Assembly (NCBI GenBank): GCA_033765305.1
Contig: JANRID010000040.1
Coordinates: 186,001-250,000, forward strand
Direction of reading: 5' to 3'
Source of the DNA: RDXT01 sp033765305
GTDB lineage: Bacteria > Bacteroidota > Bacteroidia > J057
Length of the DNA stretch: 64,000 bases
Each line of letters opens with the position of its first letter. Position 1 is the first letter of the stretch. Both the position numbers and the translations under genes were made by a program. Of the stretch, positions 18,632-27,035 are shown piece by piece. The notes under the pieces were generated by a model that was given only the letters and a program-made list of their open reading frames with translations, was not told where the DNA came from and searched no databases.

Positions 18632-18922
18632 TCAGGATTTCTTGCGGAACATTTTCAGCATCCGGTCGGTGACCGCATAGCCGCCGAACACGTTGATCGA
18701 GGCCAGGATGACGGCCAGCATGCCGAGGATCTTGCCCAGCGAGGCGAAGCCGGAGATGTTGCTGCTCAGCACCGCACCGACCAGCGTGATGCCGGAAATG
18801 GCGTTGGAGCCCGACATGAGCGGAGTATGCAGGGTGGGGGGCACCTTGGAAATCAGCTCGAAGCCGATGAAGGTGGCCAGCACCAGGATATAGATCAGGA
18901 TAATCAGCGCGTCCAGGGTCAT
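18632..18922 (-). CDS. pntAB: NAD(P) transhydrogenase subunit alpha part 2 (membrane domain)
   Basis: A 96-residue membrane protein starting MTLDALIILIYILVLATFIG (ATG at 18922), with three to four helices and the conserved KVPPTLHTPLMSGSNAISGI. It ends in a basic tail (DRMLKMFRKKS). It corresponds to the membrane part of E. coli PntA, encoded here as its own gene as in Rhodospirillum rubrum. It lies 37 bases after pntAA and 45 before pntB. Confidence 0.93.
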   Translation of the reverse strand: MTLDALIILIYILVLATFIGFELISKVPPTLHTPLMSGSNAISGITLVGAVLSSNISGFASLGKILGMLAVILASINVFGGYAVTDRMLKMFRKKS

Positions 18923-18959
18923 AGGATCGGAGATTGCAGGGTGGGGGAATGCGCCAGGC

Positions 18960-20093
18960 TCAGGCCGGCTGGAGCTTTTCGCGGGTGAAGGCATGCACCA
19001 GCTGCCCCTGGTGGGTGATGAGGCAGCCTTTGACAATTTCGTCGTCCGGATTCAGGGCGAATCCTTCCTTCGTGGTCATGTGCTTGATCAGGCTGACCAG
19101 GTTGCGGGCGTAGAGCTCGCTGGCGTCGCGCGCGAGCAGGGCGGGCAGGTTGCTTTCGCCGATGATGGTCACGCCGCGGTGCGCCACCGTCTGGTCGGGC
19201 ACGCTCAGCTCGCAGTTGCCGCCCGATTCCACCGCCATATCCACGATCACAGATCCGGGCTTCATCGTGGCTACCATATCCGCCGTGACGAGCACAGGCG
19301 CCTTGCGCCCCATGACGAGGGCGGTGGTGATCACCAGATCGGCCTCCCGGATGCGCTGGCGGATCAGCTCCTGCTGTTTCTGGAGGAATTCCGCCGACAC
19401 TTCCTTGGCGTAGCCGCCTTCGACCTTCACCGCCTCGGCGCTGTCCACTTCCAGAAAGCGCCCGCCGAGCGATTCGACCTGCTCCTTGGTTTCAGGGCGC
19501 ACATCGGTCACCTCCACCACTGCGCCCAGGCGCCGTGCAGTGGCGATGGCCTGCAGGCCTGCGACGCCGGCACCGAAGATCAGCACCCGCGCCGGGGTGA
19601 TGGTGCCGGCAGCGGTCATCATCAGGGGGAAGATTTTCTTCAGGGCGCCGGCGCCCAGCAGCACGGCCTTGTAGCCCGCCAGGTTGGCCTGCGAGCTGAG
19701 GGCGTCCATGTTCTGCGCACGGGTGATGCGCGGCACCGCATCCATGGCCAGCGCCGAGATCCGGCGGGCTTGCAGATGCCGGACAAGATCCGGCTTGGTG
19801 TAGGCGTACAAAAAGCTGATTGCCAGCGCATCAGCCGGCAATGCCTCCATTTCTCCGGGAAGCGGCTCGTTGACTTTGAGCAGCAGGCCCGCCTGGGGCA
19901 GGATGGCCTCGGGCGAGGCCCCGATGCTGGCGCCAGCCTGGAGGTAGGCTTCATCCGGGAATCCGGCGGCCTCGCCGGCTCCGGTTTCGACCACGACGGT
20001 ATGGCCCAGCTTGACCAGCGCTTTGGCCGAGTCCGGCGTCAGCGCGACGCGCTGTTCACGGGCTTTGCGCTCTCGAATGACGGCAACTTGCAC
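18960..20093 (-). CDS. pntAA: NAD(P) transhydrogenase subunit alpha part 1 (NAD-binding domain)
   Basis: A 377-residue soluble protein, first gene of pntAA-pntAB-pntB. It shows the AlaDH/PNT N-terminal block RERKAREQRVALTPDSAK, the NAD-binding Rossmann motif GAGVAGLQAIATARRLGA followed by VTDVRPETKEQVESLGG, and late ALVMGRKAPVLVTADMV and VDMAVESGGNCELS. It contributes NAD(H)-binding domain I of the proton-translocating transhydrogenase. The frame starts at the ATG at 20093 with MQVAVIRERKARE, typical for the family. Confidence 0.95.
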   Translation of the reverse strand: MQVAVIRERKAREQRVALTPDSAKALVKLGHTVVVETGAGEAAGFPDEAYLQAGASIGASPEAILPQAGLLLKVNEPLPGEMEALPADALAISFLYAYTKPDLVRHLQARRISALAMDAVPRITRAQNMDALSSQANLAGYKAVLLGAGALKKIFPLMMTAAGTITPARVLIFGAGVAGLQAIATARRLGAVVEVTDVRPETKEQVESLGGRFLEVDSAEAVKVEGGYAKEVSAEFLQKQQELIRQRIREADLVITTALVMGRKAPVLVTADMVATMKPGSVIVDMAVESGGNCELSVPDQTVAHRGVTIIGESNLPALLARDASELYARNLVSLIKHMTTKEGFALNPDDEIVKGCLITHQGQLVHAFTREKLQPA

Positions 20094-20191
20094 GTATGGT
20101 TCCGGTTAGACTTCCTGACCGGTAAATTAATACATGAAACGCACGTCATGGCAAGCCCGGATGATAAATATCAGCGTTTGCCCTTCATTTC

Positions 20192-21370
20192 CTACCCCTG
20201 GAGCAGTCCGCGGGCGATAACGAGCTTCTGGATTTCCGAAGTTCCCTCGCCGATGGTGCACAGCTTTGCGTCGCGGTAGTGCTTTTCCACCGGAAAATCC
20301 TTGATGTAGCCGTATCCGCCGTGGATCTGCACCGCTTCATTGGCCGCCCAGACGGCCGTCTCGCTGGCATAGTACTTGGCCATCGCCGAGGCCGTGGTCA
20401 CTTCCTGCCCGGTCTGGAGCAGGTGCGCGGCGCGGAAGGTGAGCAGCTCCGCTGCCTGGATGCGCGTGGCCATATCGGCCAGCTTGAAGCTGATGCCCTG
20501 AAACTCGAAAATCGGCTTGCCGAACTGCTCCCGCTCCTGGGCGTATTTCAGGCTGGCCTCGTAAGCGGCTTTTGCAATGCCGAGCGACAGCGCCGCGATG
20601 GAAATGCGGCCCCCGTCCAGAATTTTCATCGACTGGCGGAAGCCCTGCCCCGGCTCGCCGAGCACCTGCGAGCGGTGTACGCGGCAATCCTCGAAGATCA
20701 GCTCGGCCGTCTCGCTGGCGCGCATGCCCAGCTTATTTTCTTTCTTCCCGGGCCGGAATCCGGGTGTCCCCTGTTCGATGATGAAAGCGGTGGCATTGTT
20801 GGAGCTGCGCGGCTCGCCCGTGCGGGCGATGACCACGGCCACATGGCCGGAAATGCCGTGGGTGATGAAATTTTTCGCGCCGTTGAGCACATAATACTCG
20901 CCGTCGGGCACGGCGACGGTGCGCATGTTGGAGGCGTCGGAGCCCGTATTGGGCTCGGTGAGGCCCCAAGCGCCGATCCACTCGCCGCTGGCCAGGCGGG
21001 GCAGGTAGCGGCGCTTCTGGTCTTCGTTGCCGAACTTGAGGATGTGATTGGTGCAGAGCGAATTGTGCGCCGCGACCGAGAGGCCGATGCCGCCGCAGAT
21101 TTTGCCCACCTCCAGCACTGCCGTCACATATTCCGGATAGCCGAAGCCGCTGCCGCCGTAGGCTTCAGGCACCAGCACGCCCATCAGGCCCATTTCGCCC
21201 AGCTCGCGCATGACGTCCAGGGGAAACTCCTGCGTCTCGTCGTAGTGGGGCACGAGTGAGCGGAGGCGCTCGGCGCCGTACCGCCGGATCATGTCGGCAA
21301 TGAGCCGCTGAGGCTCGCTGGGCGTAAAATCCATGCCGGTCTGGGAAATACCGGAAGTCAGGGTGGCCAT
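20192..21370 (-). CDS. Acyl-CoA dehydrogenase
   Basis: A 392-residue flavoprotein close to short-chain/butyryl-CoA dehydrogenases. It shows the ACAD signatures GAWGLTEPNTGSDASNM (FAD and acyl-CoA contact), ITHGISGHVAVVIART, the HGGYGYIKDFPVEKHYRDAK block and, just after it, GEGTSEIQKL where the Glu of E-G-T is the usual catalytic base. It oxidises acyl-CoA to trans-2-enoyl-CoA in fatty or branched-chain acid breakdown and passes electrons to ETF. An internal start at MDFTPSEPQ (12 codons in) is also plausible. No partner genes are adjacent. Confidence 0.93.
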   Translation of the reverse strand: MATLTSGISQTGMDFTPSEPQRLIADMIRRYGAERLRSLVPHYDETQEFPLDVMRELGEMGLMGVLVPEAYGGSGFGYPEYVTAVLEVGKICGGIGLSVAAHNSLCTNHILKFGNEDQKRRYLPRLASGEWIGAWGLTEPNTGSDASNMRTVAVPDGEYYVLNGAKNFITHGISGHVAVVIARTGEPRSSNNATAFIIEQGTPGFRPGKKENKLGMRASETAELIFEDCRVHRSQVLGEPGQGFRQSMKILDGGRISIAALSLGIAKAAYEASLKYAQEREQFGKPIFEFQGISFKLADMATRIQAAELLTFRAAHLLQTGQEVTTASAMAKYYASETAVWAANEAVQIHGGYGYIKDFPVEKHYRDAKLCTIGEGTSEIQKLVIARGLLQG

Positions 21371-21534
21371 GGCAGATAAGTCCTTTTAAGTAACCGATCC
21401 CGAATGAACACATCCGGCCGGACGGTGCGGCGGGGGTGTCGAGGTATGCAAGGACGCACGTTTTTTCCGGAAAACCGGACGCATACCTCTCTTTTCTTAA
21501 CGCGGATGCCGGGGCCTTTGTTGCCTGCGCCTGC

Positions 21535-22077
21535 TCAGGTTTCGTAGGACAGCAGGCTGTGAATATCGGGCGCGATCGGCTGAAGCTTGTCGGCACCCCG
21601 GAGAAAATCGAGCGAAATGATGAAGGAGAAACCGGCAACCGTGGCGCCGAGCTGCCGGGCCAGGGACGCCGCTGCCGCTGCTGTGCCGCCCGTCGCCAGC
21701 AGGTCATCGTGGATGATGACCCGGTCGCCGGGCTGGATCGCCTCCCGCACCGATTCGATGGTCGCCGTGCCGTATTCGAGGTCGTACGTCACCTCGACGG
21801 TTTCCGGAGGCAGTTTGCCCTTTTTGCGCACCATCACAAATCCGGCTCCCAGGGCTACGGCAATCTGCGGCCCGAAAAGAAAGCCCCGGCTGTCGATGCC
21901 GATGACCTTGTTGATCCCCTGCTCTTCCCAGTGTGCGGCAAGTTCTTCCACGCAGTCCTGCATCAGCCCGGGATCCAGGAAAATGGGCGAAATATCCTTG
22001 AACAGGATGCCTGGGATGGGAAAATCCGGCACTTCCCGAACGGCGGCCACCAGACGGTCTCTGAGCGTCATACACAA
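21535..22077 (-). CDS. apt: Adenine phosphoribosyltransferase
   Basis: A 180-residue type I phosphoribosyltransferase, usual length for Apt. It has the N-terminal VPDFPIPGILFKDISPIFLDP, GIDSRGFLFGPQIAVALG, VRKKGKLPPETV and the PRPP-binding motif VIIHDDLLATGGTAAAAA, where Apt normally has V-D-D-L-L-A-T-G-G-T. It converts adenine and PRPP to AMP in purine salvage. The start is either MCMTLRD or the second Met two codons on. Confidence 0.95.
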   Translation of the reverse strand: MCMTLRDRLVAAVREVPDFPIPGILFKDISPIFLDPGLMQDCVEELAAHWEEQGINKVIGIDSRGFLFGPQIAVALGAGFVMVRKKGKLPPETVEVTYDLEYGTATIESVREAIQPGDRVIIHDDLLATGGTAAAAASLARQLGATVAGFSFIISLDFLRGADKLQPIAPDIHSLLSYET

Positions 22078-22174
22078 GCAATTAGAAGCATGGCGCGAAG
22101 ATACGCAAAGTTACCGCGCGGGGCACTGCAAAGGGCAAGGCCCGGATGCGCTGCATCTGCATGCCCATAACAAA

Positions 22175-22200
22175 GCGCCGGCTTCGAAGAAAGCCGGCGC
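22175..22200 (-). terminator. Intrinsic terminator after the Bax-inhibitor-1 family gene
   Basis: Perfect 10-base stem GCGCCGGCTT / AAGCCGGCGC with loop CGAAGA, followed on the minus strand by TTTGTTATG. It begins 24 bases past the stop of the gene at 22224-22937. Confidence 0.85.
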
Positions 22201-22223
22201 AGTGCAGGTATGCCATGCAGGTC

Positions 22224-22937
22224 TCAGTCCCGGCTGCCGAAGATCCGCAGCAGGAAAAGGAACAGGTTGATGAAGTCCAGGTACAGGGTCAGGGCGCCCA
22301 TGAGCGCCATCTTGCGCGCGCTGTCCGATTCCGGATCGGCCGACTGGCCGATGACGAGCATCTTCTGCGTGTCGTAGGCCGTCAGGCCGGCGAAAAGCAG
22401 CACCCCGACACAGGAGATGATGTAGTCGAAGGTGGAGGAGCCGAGGAAAAAATTCACCAGCGAGGCGATGATCAGGCCTACAAGCGCCATCATGAAGATG
22501 GAGCTGAATTTGGCCAGATTAACCCGGGTCGTCAGGCCGATGAGCGCCATAGCGCCGAAGGTGCCGGCGGTAATCATAAAGACCTTGAACACAGACCCGA
22601 GCTCGAACACCACGAAGATGAAGGCCAGGCTGATGCCGTTGATGATGGAGTAGGCGGCAAAGGTGAGGCTGGCCGCCGCAAAGCTCATCCGGTGGATGCG
22701 GGCTGCCATGATGAAGACGAATACCAGCGGCGCAAACATGACGATCCACTTCATGGCGCCTGTGTAGAAGAACTGCAGCAGGGCCTCGCTCTGCGCTACA
22801 TACCAGGCTGCGCCGGCGGTGATGGTCAGGCCCAGGGCCATGGTGATGAAAACCTGCCGGAGGAATACGCTCGCCTGGTCGATGGCATCGGCCCCGCGCG
22901 TGCGCGAGGCGGTGCCGGGCTGATAAGAGTTGCTCAT
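22224..22937 (-). CDS. Bax inhibitor-1/YccA family membrane protein
   Basis: A 237-residue protein with seven hydrophobic helices and the family-typical C-terminal TAYDTQKMLVIGQSADPESD followed by ALTLYLDFINLFLFLLRIFG. Relatives (E. coli YccA, YbhL) are inner-membrane proteins; YccA inhibits FtsH, and BsYetJ is a pH-sensitive calcium leak channel. The acidic pair of that channel (D in TAYDTQ, D in YLDFIN) is present. The ATG at 22937 (MSNSYQPGTASRTRG) gives the normal cytosolic N-terminus. It is framed by two strong terminators. Confidence 0.93.
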   Translation of the reverse strand: MSNSYQPGTASRTRGADAIDQASVFLRQVFITMALGLTITAGAAWYVAQSEALLQFFYTGAMKWIVMFAPLVFVFIMAARIHRMSFAAASLTFAAYSIINGISLAFIFVVFELGSVFKVFMITAGTFGAMALIGLTTRVNLAKFSSIFMMALVGLIIASLVNFFLGSSTFDYIISCVGVLLFAGLTAYDTQKMLVIGQSADPESDSARKMALMGALTLYLDFINLFLFLLRIFGSRD

Positions 22938-23000
22938 GCTTGGAGATTCGCTTGATGAAGTCTGGTGTGGACAATATACGGATTTCCCGGAGAAAAGATG

Positions 23001-23037
23001 TGCCGCCGCTGCGGGCGCGGTGCCCGCAGCGGCGGCA
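23001..23037 (-). terminator. Strong hairpin terminator after the first TPR paralogue
   Basis: Perfect 16-base stem (23001-23016 with 23022-23037), very GC-rich, loop GCGGT. On the minus strand it begins 20 bases after the stop of the gene at 23057-24208 and is followed by CATCTTTTCTCC, a weak T-tract. It would separate that gene from the Bax-inhibitor gene. Confidence 0.85.
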
Positions 23038-23056
23038 TGGGCAGAGGCGCCGGCGC

Positions 23057-24208
23057 TTACCGCGCTACGTCCACATCGTAGAAGTTCCACTCGTTGCCGG
23101 CAGTCCGGGCGCCTTCCAGCAGGTGGAAGAAGCCCATATCGTCGGCGATTTTGGGGAATTCGAGCGTCACGATCAGTACGGCATTGGCGGCAAGCTGAGT
23201 CGTCTGCGGATAGAAGGCGATGCCTTGCGCTTTGGCGAGCTTGTAGGTATAGCGCGGATTGGCATTTCGGTCCGTCAGGTAGAAGGCATCGGGGCTGCCC
23301 GGCGCGGAGATGCAGATCTCGTGCGCCTTGGGTTCGGGGTTGGCGATGCGCAGCGTGATCACAGTAGCGACCGGCGTAATCCGGACTTTCTCGATGGATA
23401 CATAATTCATGGCCGAAGCGCCTACGGCAGGGCGCACATACTCTTTGCCGGATGCAGGCACCCGGCGCACGAAATCGCCGCCCCGTGCGGGGCCGCTTCC
23501 GGGCTTGCCGTAGAGATCGGTGATTTCCAGCCGGTCGGCGCGGGCACTGGCCGTTTCGGTGCGCTGCCGGCGCAGGTCCACGGGTTCAGGCACCTCCACC
23601 GGCCGCACATAGCGGCGGTCGGGCTGCTGGTAGGGCTGGCGGGCAGGCTGGCGGTAGCCGTCGTAGTCGGGCTGGGTGCCGGTGCCGGTATAGGGCTGTC
23701 CGGTGCCTGGGCGCGGCGTCTGGTAGCCGGTTTCGGCCTGGCGGCGGTTGCTGCGGGCCGTTTCCAGGGCCGGATCGAAGCTCAGCGCTTCGTTGAAGTC
23801 GTCCAGCGCTTCCTGGGCGCGGCCCTGCATCAGGCGGCTGGCGCCGCGGTTGTTGTAGAGGACCGCGTAATTGGCCGAGTTGGGGTTGGGATCGAGGATT
23901 TTGACCCCTTCATACTCGTAGGTGCCGAGCGAGGTGCTGTTGCCGCGGCGCAGGCTCTTTTCGATTGCGCGCGTGAAGTCGCCCTCCGCACGGACATAAT
24001 CGCCCAGGATGAAGTAGATGTTGCCCCGGTACTCGTACACGCCCGGATAGTCGGGCGATTGGCGGGCGACATCGCTGAAGTACCGCAGCGCCTCTTCATA
24101 GCGGGCGGCGCGGTAGGCTTCCTCGCCCCGGCGCATGAGGTCGTCGGGCTGGGCAGATGCGGATGCGGCAGCAAGGAACAGCAGGAGAAAACCAACATTC
24201 CTGATCAT
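23057..24208 (-). CDS. Secreted TPR protein, paralogue 1
   Basis: 383 residues with signal peptide MIRNVGFLLLFLAAASASAQ. TPR-like repeats occupy about 22-160 (GEEAYRAARYEEALRYFSDVARQSPDY, GNIYFILGDYVRAEGDFTRAIEK, RGASRLMQGRAQEALDDFNEALSFDP). A Pro/Gln/Tyr-rich linker (about 165-215) follows, then a beta-rich C-terminal domain (about 260-383) ending FFHLLEGARTAGNEWNFYDVDVAR. The next gene upstream on the same strand (24283-25290) has the same order and a matching final domain, so they are a duplicated pair. Likely periplasmic or outer-membrane-associated scaffold; function unknown. Confidence 0.85.
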   Translation of the reverse strand: MIRNVGFLLLFLAAASASAQPDDLMRRGEEAYRAARYEEALRYFSDVARQSPDYPGVYEYRGNIYFILGDYVRAEGDFTRAIEKSLRRGNSTSLGTYEYEGVKILDPNPNSANYAVLYNNRGASRLMQGRAQEALDDFNEALSFDPALETARSNRRQAETGYQTPRPGTGQPYTGTGTQPDYDGYRQPARQPYQQPDRRYVRPVEVPEPVDLRRQRTETASARADRLEITDLYGKPGSGPARGGDFVRRVPASGKEYVRPAVGASAMNYVSIEKVRITPVATVITLRIANPEPKAHEICISAPGSPDAFYLTDRNANPRYTYKLAKAQGIAFYPQTTQLAANAVLIVTLEFPKIADDMGFFHLLEGARTAGNEWNFYDVDVAR

Positions 24209-24282
24209 GAATGCGTGTGTTTGACGGGTAGGATACGGCATGGCGCGCTGTTGAGTAACTGTAAACGGATGGGGAATATTGC

Positions 24283-25290
24283 TCAGTAGATCAGCTCTAC
24301 GTCGTAAAAATTCCAGTAGCCGCTTTTCGGGGTCTGGCCTTCGAGCAGATGGAAGAAGGTAACGTCCTCGTCGAGGCGGTCGAACTCCGCGACGAACATC
24401 AGGCGTCCGCCGGGGCGCAGGGTCGTAGGCTGTTCGGGCCAGCCGGGCAGGTTGCGGATGGTGCGGAGCTTGTAGGTGCGCTTGAAGAAGCGGTCGGTCA
24501 GGTACAGGGCTCCGCTGCTGCCTACGCGGCCCAGGGCGAGCTTGAAGTCTTTGCTGCCTACGGCCTCCACGGTAAAGGTCACCTGCGTAGCGGCAGGGGT
24601 CAGCTTGATCTGCTGGATCTGCACGAAGGGATCGCTCTGGCGCCCGCCGATCCGGAACTGCTTGTCGTTGAAGGTGTACGTCGCATTCGGGTCCTTGGCC
24701 GGCTGCACGGCAGGCTGGCTTGCGGGCCGCGAAGGCGGCTGCTGGGTGCCGGGGCTGCTGGCCGGCGGGTACGACGGCGTGTACGGGTAGGGGTCATAGG
24801 TGCCGCTGCCCGGCCGCACGGGCTGGGTGGAGGGATAATTGGACGCGTAGGGGCTCTGCTGGCGCTGCCGGGCAATTTCGAGGTTTTTGCGTGCCGACTG
24901 ATTGCCCGGGTCGATCTGGAGCGCGTCGTAGAAATACGCGACCGCAGCATCGTACAGGTTCAGCTTGGCCGCTGCCACCCCCATGCTGTTGCGGATCTCG
25001 GCATTGTTGGGATGCTGGCCCGCCGCAATGGCGTAATGGTCGATCGCTTCCTGGTACGATCCCAGCTCGTAGTAGGCCTCGCCGAGGAATTCGTGCACCT
25101 GCTCATGGTCCGGGTTGAGCGATACCACCTCCTGGAATACTCCGATCGCGCCGCGGAAATCGCGGCTGTCAAACAGCGAACGGCCCTCCAGAAAGCGCTT
25201 TTCGGCCTTGAATGCCTGGATCGTGGGGTTGGGTTGCGCGAACAGCCAGATGGGAATCAGCATGCACGCAAGCGGAAGAATAGGTCTCAT
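24283..25290 (-). CDS. Secreted TPR protein, paralogue 2
   Basis: 335 residues starting MRPILPLACMLIPIWLFAQ (signal peptide; an ATG at 25302 is also in frame). TPR repeats span about 28-145 (EGRSLFDSRDFRGAIGVFQEVVSLNPDH, GEAYYELGSYQEAIDHYAIAAGQHPNN, AAVAYFYDALQIDPGN). A Pro/Ser/Tyr linker follows (YPSTQPVRPGSGTYDPYPYT), then a C-terminal beta domain (about 220-335) with VQIQQIKLTPAATQVTFTVE and the final VTFFHLLEGQTPKSGYWNFYDVELIY. The last domain matches paralogue 1 motif by motif (FFHLLEG-x7-8-WNFYDV). Probably co-transcribed with paralogue 1 (74-base gap). Confidence 0.85.
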   Translation of the reverse strand: MRPILPLACMLIPIWLFAQPNPTIQAFKAEKRFLEGRSLFDSRDFRGAIGVFQEVVSLNPDHEQVHEFLGEAYYELGSYQEAIDHYAIAAGQHPNNAEIRNSMGVAAAKLNLYDAAVAYFYDALQIDPGNQSARKNLEIARQRQQSPYASNYPSTQPVRPGSGTYDPYPYTPSYPPASSPGTQQPPSRPASQPAVQPAKDPNATYTFNDKQFRIGGRQSDPFVQIQQIKLTPAATQVTFTVEAVGSKDFKLALGRVGSSGALYLTDRFFKRTYKLRTIRNLPGWPEQPTTLRPGGRLMFVAEFDRLDEDVTFFHLLEGQTPKSGYWNFYDVELIY

Positions 25291-25391
25291 TCTACTTGCC
25301 ATTAGGTTTCATGCAAATAAAGATAGCCAAAAGTCTTTATTTCATCCGAATATACAAAAGAAAAATAAACGCTTTGCCGGAAAAAAAGAAA

Positions 25392-25411
25392 GCCGGAGGT
25401 CTCCCTCCGGC
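25392..25411 (-). terminator. Intrinsic terminator after isocitrate dehydrogenase gene
   Basis: Stem GCCGGAGG / CCTCCGGC, loop of four bases, followed on the minus strand by TTTCTTTTTTT, an excellent T-tract. It starts about 54 bases past the stop of the gene at 25465-26946. Confidence 0.9.
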
Positions 25412-25464
25412 CTTACAACCCACATCCAAACTAACCCAACCTTACCAAAAATGCCGAATATGCT

Positions 25465-26946
25465 TTATTCTCCCTGTCCCAGCGAGAAGCCGCGCTCCCC
25501 GTCGAACAGGTACAGATGCTCTGTTTTGATGATGTCCAGCCCGCGCGCGTGCAGCCGCCCGAGGAGCGCCAGCACATCGTCGTACGATACCGGGCGGTAC
25601 CGGGGATTCCGGGGATCCGAAATATCTGCCTCCGTCGAAACAAACCGGCAGCGCCAGTGATCGGTCAGGAAGGTGCCGGGCACGCCGCCGGGATAGACTT
25701 TGACGCCCCGGTTGGTGATCATCTTGAGGCGCAGATGCGCCGGCGCGAGGGATTCGAGGCGCTCGCCGAGGGCTTCCGGGCTCAGATGTGCCTCGTGCAG
25801 GAAGACATCGGCACCTACCAGCTCCTTGCGGGCTGCGCGGCGCTGCGGGGCGGAGCCCAGATCGAGCTGCATGGGCCGCGCCGTGTAAGACGCAGGCTGA
25901 AACACCCTCGGCTGCTCGCCGAGCCGCGCGATGACTTCGTCGCCGAACTCGCGGGTGCCTACCTTGCGGAAACTGGTGCCCCGCTGGAAGATGTCCTGCG
26001 TGTGGATGCCCTGCTCCAGCGTGCTCAGCCAGGCATTGGCGATCCGGTTGGCAGTGTCTGCCTGGCCCAGATGGGCCAGCATCATCACTGCCGCATTCAG
26101 GAGCCCGGAGGGGTTGGCGAGGTTTTTGCCTGCCAGATCCGGCGCGCTGCCGTGAATGGCCTCGAACATGGCGCCGTGCAGGCCGATATTGGCCGAGCCT
26201 GCCATGCCTACCGAGCCCGTCAGCTCCGCAGCAATGTCGGAGAGGATGTCGCCGTACAGATTCAGGGTTACGATCACATCGAACTGCGACGGATGGACTG
26301 CCATACGCGCCGCGCCGATGTCGATGATCATATGGTCGGTTTCAATATCGGGATATTCCGCCGCAATCTCCCGGAACACCTGGTGAAACAGCCCATCAGT
26401 CTGCTTCATGATGTTGTCCTTCGTCATGCAGGTCACGCGGCGGCGGCCATGAATCCGGGCAAAATCGAAGGCGTAGCGCACAATCCGCTCGCAGCCGGGG
26501 CGGGTGATAAGCTTTAGGCACTGCACGACTTCGTCTGTCTGGCGGTGCTCGATGCCTGCGTACAGGTCTTCTTCGTTTTCGCGGATGATCACCAGATCCT
26601 GATCCGGGTGCTGCGTCCGCACATAGGGCGAATATGCCTTGCAGGGCCGCACATTGGCGTAGAGCCCGAGCGACTTGCGCAGGGTGACGTTGACACTTTT
26701 AAACGAGCCGCCCTGCGGCGTGGTGAGCGGGCCTTTGAGGATGACCGGATAGCCGGCAATCGTCTCCCAGGTTTCGGGTGCCACCCCCGAAGTCTCGCCG
26801 CGCTGGTACACCGCCTGGCCGAGCTCGATTTCTTTCAGATCGAGCTGCGCGCCTGCTGCTTCCAGTACGCGGAGGGTAGCATCCATAATCTCTGGACCGA
26901 TCCCGTCTCCCGGCGCAACCGCCACTCTCGTTTGTAGTGCCACCAT
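25465..26946 (-). CDS. icd: NADP-dependent isocitrate dehydrogenase, Thermus-type with C-terminal extension
   Basis: A 493-residue beta-decarboxylating dehydrogenase. The N-terminal core (about 1-335) has VAVAPGDGIGPEIMDATLRVL, GPLTTPQGGSFKSVNVTLRKSLGLYANVRP (substrate Ser and Arg residues), IIRENEEDLYAGIEHRQT and the metal and cofactor loop NLYGDILSDIAAELTGSVGMAGSANIG, then FEAIHGSAPDLAGKNLANP. The remaining 150 residues form an extra C-terminal domain like that of Thermus thermophilus isocitrate dehydrogenase, which has about the same total length. It converts isocitrate to 2-oxoglutarate in the citric acid cycle. A consensus promoter lies just upstream and a strong terminator downstream, so it is a single-gene unit. 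Confidence 0.88.
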   Translation of the reverse strand: MVALQTRVAVAPGDGIGPEIMDATLRVLEAAGAQLDLKEIELGQAVYQRGETSGVAPETWETIAGYPVILKGPLTTPQGGSFKSVNVTLRKSLGLYANVRPCKAYSPYVRTQHPDQDLVIIRENEEDLYAGIEHRQTDEVVQCLKLITRPGCERIVRYAFDFARIHGRRRVTCMTKDNIMKQTDGLFHQVFREIAAEYPDIETDHMIIDIGAARMAVHPSQFDVIVTLNLYGDILSDIAAELTGSVGMAGSANIGLHGAMFEAIHGSAPDLAGKNLANPSGLLNAAVMMLAHLGQADTANRIANAWLSTLEQGIHTQDIFQRGTSFRKVGTREFGDEVIARLGEQPRVFQPASYTARPMQLDLGSAPQRRAARKELVGADVFLHEAHLSPEALGERLESLAPAHLRLKMITNRGVKVYPGGVPGTFLTDHWRCRFVSTEADISDPRNPRYRPVSYDDVLALLGRLHARGLDIIKTEHLYLFDGERGFSLGQGE

Positions 26947-26964
26947 GCTTGATTGTATTTATAT

Positions 26965-26995
26965 CAAAAATAGAAGTTTTACTATTATTACGCAA
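26965..26995 (-). promoter_or_regulatory. Bacteroidota-type promoter for icd
   Basis: On the minus strand: TTG (26993-26995), 20 bases, then TATTTTTG (26965-26972). This is a perfect TTG-N20-TAnnTTTG match, 19 bases before the ATG at 26946, in a locally AT-rich stretch. Confidence 0.8.
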
Positions 26996-27035
26996 CTGTT
27001 TCCTCCAGGTTACGGCCCCAGGCAAATTTTTTTTT

